Shown here: piece by piece, positions 61,221 to 64,000 of the stretch
How the letters are laid out: each line of letters begins with the position of its first letter
Numbering within the stretch: position 1 is the first letter of the stretch
Source: an uncultured bacterium
Lineage (GTDB): Bacteria; Elusimicrobiota; Elusimicrobia; Elusimicrobiales; Elusimicrobiaceae
Direction: 5' to 3'
Length of the DNA stretch: 64,000 bases
NCBI GenBank assembly: GCA_949291365.1
Contig: CASEVJ010000008.1
Coordinates: forward strand, 79,843 to 143,842
Made by a program: the position numbers and the translations under genes
The notes under the pieces: model-generated
What the model was told of the DNA's origin: nothing
The model's input: only the letters and a program-made list of their open reading frames with translations
Database searches by the model: none

Positions 61221-62822
61221 ATGAAATACATGCACAAAACCGTATCTTTGCTTATCAGCACCTTTCTTTTATCTAATCCGTTGCTGCTGTGCGCCCAGCA
61301 AACTGGTGCACGGCCCGGCACTCGTGCGGCGGCTGTTTCGCTGCAGGGTAATGGCAATATGGCGCAGGCCGTTTTGGAGGCCTTACAGCAGCAGGCGTTT
61401 ATGCGCCGGCCCGAAATGACGGTCAATGAATTGTGGAGCCAGTGGCAGGCCCAGGGGTGGGTGGACGGAACGGTTTTGACGGCTATCCTCTGTGATGAGG
61501 AATATGTCCGCACTTTGTCTTTGGATGAGGCCTCTGCCTTGGCCTACATGGCGCAATTTGCGGCTCCCTCGCGGCGGTATCCGGCGGCCCGGTGGGAAGA
61601 AAAACTGTTGCAGCAGGTACTTGCTCCTTTGACGGATTACAACGAAAAAGATACGGATTTTGCAGCAAAATCGTTTTATGCCGCGGTGGCGGTATCGCTG
61701 GGACATCATGCCCGGCTGGGCCGTCAGGTAGAGGATTGGGCTTTTAAGCAAATGGAAGCCGCCGCCCAGAGAATAGACAGCGCCCGGCGCGGCTGGGCCG
61801 CGGTGGTATTGGCAGATTTAGCCGTAGAGGCGGAAGATGATGTGTGGTCTTTGGCCCGCAGAGAACAGTTTGAGCGCCGCCTGCAAAACGCCATCACCCG
61901 TTTGGACTGGTTGCAGCAGGAACGCACCGATTACACCGTGCGCGGGGTGGAAAACGGTTTAGGCGTGAGCAACCAGGCCACCTTGCTCCAACTTTTTGCC
62001 CAAGCGAACAGCTTTTTTGCCATGAAAGACGAGGACGGCTTTTTAAAACAGATGGTCAGCGCCGGCGGTTTAAATCCGGTGGGCCGGGCCATGATGAGCG
62101 ATGAAGATGATGCTCCGGGCCGTTTCTCAGATACGGGGGAAAATTTCTATCTGCATTCTCCCACCCCGGGCACGGACGGCAAAGGACATTTTGCAGACAC
62201 GCTCAACGGCCGGCGCCATTTCATTCTTTCTACGCTGGTACAGGCCCTGTTTTTATCCTATTATACACGCCAGACCGAGCAGAGCTCCCTGCTGATGCAG
62301 CAGTTTGTGCGCTCTTATTTGACGGTGGATTCTGAAAGCCGTTTTGTCCATTATCTCTATGTCCCGCTGCAAGGTATGCGCCTGGCCATGGTGTTACATA
62401 ACAGCAGCTCTTTATATGGCTGGGAAAAAGAGGAAGCCGCTTTGCAGCAGGAACTGTATGGCAAACTGAAAAAGGGCTATCCTTGGAAAGTGGTGTGCAG
62501 CGGCGTACAAGGCGCCTGTGAAGTGGCGGCAGAGTGGATTATGTTAGGCAAAGTGTTTAGCTGGATAGGCAAAGGGCTGGGCGCCGGGGCCAGAGCAGTG
62601 GGGCGGCAGGTCATTAACTCCCTCTCTCCCAAGGCCCTGTTGTATATAGGGGTGGGGCAGCTGGTGGTTAAGCAGGGCACTAAATCCGCCATGCGCTGGG
62701 GCCGCCAAAGTATTAAAATGTTGTTGCAGCGGTGCGGCTGGGCCGGTACATTGCCTGCGGCGGCAGGTACGGTTGCCGCGGGGGCAGCTTTTAACCCCTC
62801 CCGTCCAATTCCCGCCCGTTAA
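61221..62822 (+). CDS. Large secreted protein of unknown function
   Basis: 533 aa. N-terminal signal peptide (HKTVSLLISTFLLSNPLLLCAQ; cleavage after about 28, or lipidation at the Cys if LLLC is read as a loose lipobox). The mature part is mostly helical with many Gln, Ala and Glu (AQAVLEALQQQAFM, RLDWLQQERTDYTVRG), reminiscent of helical-repeat proteins. The stretch FSDTGENFYLHSPTPGTDGKGHFADTLNGRRHFI is the only clearly non-helical block. Two hydrophobic segments near 430-490 may touch the membrane. It ends Pro/Arg-rich. I recognise no family. It is monocistronic, between the efflux operon and tRNA genes, with a strong terminator. A start 9 nt downstream (second ATG) is also possible. Confidence 0.75.
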   Translation: MKYMHKTVSLLISTFLLSNPLLLCAQQTGARPGTRAAAVSLQGNGNMAQAVLEALQQQAFMRRPEMTVNELWSQWQAQGWVDGTVLTAILCDEEYVRTLSLDEASALAYMAQFAAPSRRYPAARWEEKLLQQVLAPLTDYNEKDTDFAAKSFYAAVAVSLGHHARLGRQVEDWAFKQMEAAAQRIDSARRGWAAVVLADLAVEAEDDVWSLARREQFERRLQNAITRLDWLQQERTDYTVRGVENGLGVSNQATLLQLFAQANSFFAMKDEDGFLKQMVSAGGLNPVGRAMMSDEDDAPGRFSDTGENFYLHSPTPGTDGKGHFADTLNGRRHFILSTLVQALFLSYYTRQTEQSSLLMQQFVRSYLTVDSESRFVHYLYVPLQGMRLAMVLHNSSSLYGWEKEEAALQQELYGKLKKGYPWKVVCSGVQGACEVAAEWIMLGKVFSWIGKGLGAGARAVGRQVINSLSPKALLYIGVGQLVVKQGTKSAMRWGRQSIKMLLQRCGWAGTLPAAAGTVAAGAAFNPSRPIPAR

Positions 62823-62844
62823 AATTTAATCTTTATAATGCGAT

Positions 62845-62876
62845 AACCCCGGGGCTTCCCCCGGGGGTTGTTTTTA
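62845..62876 (+). terminator. Terminator after the secreted-protein gene
   Basis: AACCCCGGGG, short loop, CCCCGGGGGTT then GTTTTT. Confidence 0.8.
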
Positions 62877-62973
62877 GGGTGTTTACCCTCCAATAAAAGA
62901 CGTGATTTTGTGTTAGGGCAGGTGCGCCTGTGGTTGTTTGACCCTGCTGGAAGAATTCGTAAATGACCCATAA

Positions 62974-62999
62974 AAAACCCCGTTTGCAAACGGGGTTTT
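62974..62999 (-). terminator. Terminator downstream of tRNA-Cys (minus strand)
   Basis: AAAACCCCGTT-TGCA-AACGGGGTTTT; on the minus strand it follows the tRNA by about 8 nt and ends in a T-run. Confidence 0.8.
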
Positions 63000-63006
63000 A
63001 AAGAAA

Positions 63007-63078
63007 AGGTGCGGGCGGGAATCGAACCCGCGAATATCAGTTTTGCAGACTGACGCCTTACCACTTGGCCACCGCACC
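63007..63078 (-). tRNA. tRNA-Cys (anticodon GCA)
   Basis: Minus strand: acceptor GGTGCGG/CCGCACC, anticodon stem TCAGT/ACTGA with loop CTGCAAA (anticodon GCA), T-stem GCGGG/CCCGC, discriminator U as required for Cys identity. CCA is not encoded. Confidence 0.93.
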
Positions 63079-63217
63079 GTCAAATTGAGTAAAAATATTA
63101 TACCAAATAAACGGTCATTTTTTAAAATAATCCCTTTTCTCCGGCGGGAAACGCGGCCTTTCCCCGTCGGATAATGACTGGCCCGGTGTGCGGCGGCGTT
63201 TGGGACTAAATAAGGCC

Positions 63218-63245
63218 TTGAAAAAAGGCAAATTCTTTTTATACT
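63218..63245 (+). promoter_or_regulatory. Promoter of a candidate small RNA
   Basis: TTGAAA (63218-63223), 16 bp, TATACT (63240-63245). No open frame follows, but a terminator lies about 100 nt downstream. Confidence 0.5.
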
Positions 63246-63251
63246 CTGAGT

Positions 63252-63354
63252 AAGGGACGGCCAAACAGAGAACCTATTTTAGGGTTATGCCCCGTAAAAG
63301 GGCCTAGGCCTCCCCTAATTTATTGATACCCGCGCTTGTTGGCGCGGGTTTTTT
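63252..63354 (+). ncRNA. Candidate structured small RNA of about 100 nt
   Basis: It starts about 7 nt after TATACT and ends in the terminator ACCCGCGC-TTGTTG-GCGCGGGT with TTTTTT (63328-63354). Within it, AGGGACGGCC (63253-63262) can pair with GGCCTCCCCT (63307-63316) at 8 of 10 positions. That stem encloses two hairpins: AACCT/GGGTT (63271-63286) and GCCC/GGGC (63289-63303). This gives a closed three-way junction followed by a terminator. No start codon with a ribosome site is present. It does not match 6S, SRP, tmRNA or RNase P RNA as I know them. Confidence 0.35.
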
Positions 63355-63584
63355 CGTCTGCCATGACCGGGCCGGGGGCTGTCGGCCTGCCCGGCATTGC
63401 CGGGGGATGACGGGCATAGTACGGGGCTGTTGCCGCCGGGGCCGGGTGTAGGCGGATACAAACGGCATAAAATCCGGGCGGGGCCGCCCTTCTTTTTGCT
63501 ATAATAAATAAAAGTTCCGCAGTTATTCTGCCGCTTTTCGGCGGCGTTCTGCTACTGGCCCTTTTGCAAAGCACGGATTTTTTG
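63355..63584. other. GC-rich gene-free stretch before tRNA-Gly
   Basis: Several inverted repeats and no gene. CCCGGC-ATT-GCCGGG lies near 63393-63407. GGGCG-GGGC-CGCCC followed by TTCTTTTT at 63476-63497 is terminator-like. TATAAT at 63500-63505 is a possible -10 with no good -35. CCGC-TTTTCG-GCGG (about 63531-63544) is another small hairpin. Confidence 0.4.
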
Positions 63585-63590
63585 TATAAT
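63562..63590 (+). promoter_or_regulatory. Promoter of the tRNA-Gly / tRNA-Thr / tuf unit
   Basis: Perfect -10 TATAAT at 63585-63590, with TTTTGC (63562-63567) 17 bp upstream as a weak -35; transcription would start about 10 nt before the tRNA. Confidence 0.6.
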
Positions 63591-63607
63591 ATACAGGACG
63601 TCCTTTT

Positions 63608-63678
63608 GCGGGCGTAGTTCAATGGTAGAACGTCAGCCTTCCAAGCTGGTCACGTGGGTTCGATTCCCATCGCCCGCT
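63608..63678 (+). tRNA. tRNA-Gly (anticodon TCC)
   Basis: Acceptor GCGGGCG/CGCCCGC, D-loop AGTTCAATGGTAGAA, anticodon loop CTTCCAA giving TCC, T-loop GGTTCGATTCC, discriminator U. CCA not encoded. Confidence 0.94.
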
Positions 63679-63731
63679 TTTTTTAAGCCCGGATTGTCCG
63701 CGGCAAACGATTTAGGCGTTTATCGCCAGAT

Positions 63732-63804
63732 GCTGGGGTAGCTCAGCTGGTAGAGCATCTCCATGGTAAGGAGAAGGTCGTGGGTTCGATTCCCATCCCC
63801 AGCT
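63732..63804 (+). tRNA. tRNA-Thr (anticodon GGT)
   Basis: Acceptor GCTGGGG/CCCCAGC, D-arm AGCTCAGCTGGTAGAGC, anticodon stem TCTCC/GGAGA with loop ATGGTAA giving GGT, T-loop GGTTCGATTCC. CCA not encoded. It is 56 bp upstream of tuf, an arrangement shared with the E. coli glyT-thrT-tufB region. Confidence 0.94.
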
Positions 63805-63860
63805 TATTTTTAACTAAACAATAGCAGTACCGCAGTAAACTCAAAACAGGAGAACTAACA

Positions 63861-64000
63861 ATGGCAAAGGAAAAATTTTCGCGCAGCAAACCGCACGTGA
63901 ACGTAGGGACGATTGGGCACGTGGATCACGGTAAGACTACGCTGACGACGGCTATTACGAAGGTATTGGCCAAAGAAGGGAAAGCGAAAGCGATGGCGTA
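63861..64000 (+). CDS. tuf: Elongation factor Tu, N-terminal part (3' truncated by the window)
   Basis: The first 46 residues are visible, beginning [22 protein letters not shown]-Tu brings aminoacyl-tRNA to the ribosome. The GTP P-loop [11 protein letters not shown] is intact and the downstream [16 protein letters not shown] continues as expected of the switch I region. AGGAGA about 10 nt ahead of the ATG is the ribosome site. It is preceded by tRNA-Gly and tRNA-Thr, so the tRNAs and tuf are probably transcribed together. Confidence 0.96.
   Translation, partial: MAKEKFSRSKPHVNVGTIGHVDHGKTTLTTAITKVLAKEGKAKAMA

Noticed and set aside
2680..63420. CCCGTCATCC shared near 2.68 kb and, inverted, near 63.41 kb as a dispersed repeat
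   Set aside because: Ten bases only and different flanks; too short to call a repeat family from this window.
1..64000. CRISPR arrays, insertion sequences, integrases, prophage or toxin-antitoxin genes
   Set aside because: No regularly spaced repeats, no transposase or integrase motifs and no small toxin/antitoxin pairs were found.

Overview
The window reads as a chromosomal segment of a Gram-negative, diderm bacterium. Supporting evidence is an m-DAP peptidoglycan pathway (MurE with the DNPR motif, DapA/Asd/DapB), a Wza/Wzb/Wzc polysaccharide export system, a TolC-type tripartite RND pump and beta-barrel outer-membrane proteins. Two separate small prepilin genes share an almost identical N-terminus (GFTLIELLVVVLIIGIL followed by S-[SA]-VALPQYTKAV). 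Pilin-like genes of this kind are abundant in Elusimicrobiota, so an Elusimicrobium-like gut bacterium is my best guess; this is inference and no rRNA is present. Base composition is fairly even across the window. I see no insertion sequence, prophage or CRISPR array, although the 10.8-28.7 kb polysaccharide island is accessory-type content.

Layout. 0-2.5 kb: end of an unknown gene, ComEC-like competence channel, guanine deaminase. 2.7-8.5 kb (minus strand): a compact peptidoglycan-recycling operon in the order perM-like, ampG, murQ, anmK, nagZ. 8.7-10.4 kb: a FecR-like secreted protein and an outer-membrane barrel. 10.9-28.7 kb: exopolysaccharide locus. It has a minus-strand arm (epimerase, polyprenyl-phosphate sugar transferase, secreted TIM-barrel protein), a plus-strand arm of nine overlapping genes (three glycosyltransferases, EpsG-type polymerase, flippase, and two each of a pyruvyltransferase-family and an FrhB-like iron-sulfur protein), and an export arm (O-antigen ligase-like protein, Wza, Wzc, divergent Wzb phosphatase).

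28.8-41.4 kb: housekeeping genes, including a DMT transporter with a His-rich tail, tRNA-Val, MarC, UvrB, BirA, a lone receiver protein, TilS, a pentapeptide-repeat protein, MurE-MurD and TatD. 41.4-48.8 kb: two prepilin genes flank the heat-shock region hrcA-grpE-dnaK and dnaJ, with a CIRCE operator in front of hrcA. 48.8-52.7 kb (minus): dapA-asd-dapB-murC, which couples DAP synthesis to the Mur pathway. 52.8-60.8 kb: SppA, a YIP1-like membrane protein, and a TetR-tolC-MFP-RND efflux operon with a palindromic operator at the tetR promoter. 61.2-64 kb: a large secreted protein of unknown function, tRNA-Cys, a candidate structured small RNA, and tRNA-Gly, tRNA-Thr and the start of tuf.

Three themes recur. 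Cell-wall metabolism is dense: recycling, DAP synthesis, MurC/D/E. The polysaccharide island carries two copies of an unexplained pyruvyltransferase/FrhB pairing. Finally, many starts lack a Shine-Dalgarno sequence and sit 6-9 nt behind a -10-like hexamer, which points to frequent leaderless mRNAs. Several gene-free stretches of 300-530 bp contain strong hairpins and terminators but no recognisable genes.
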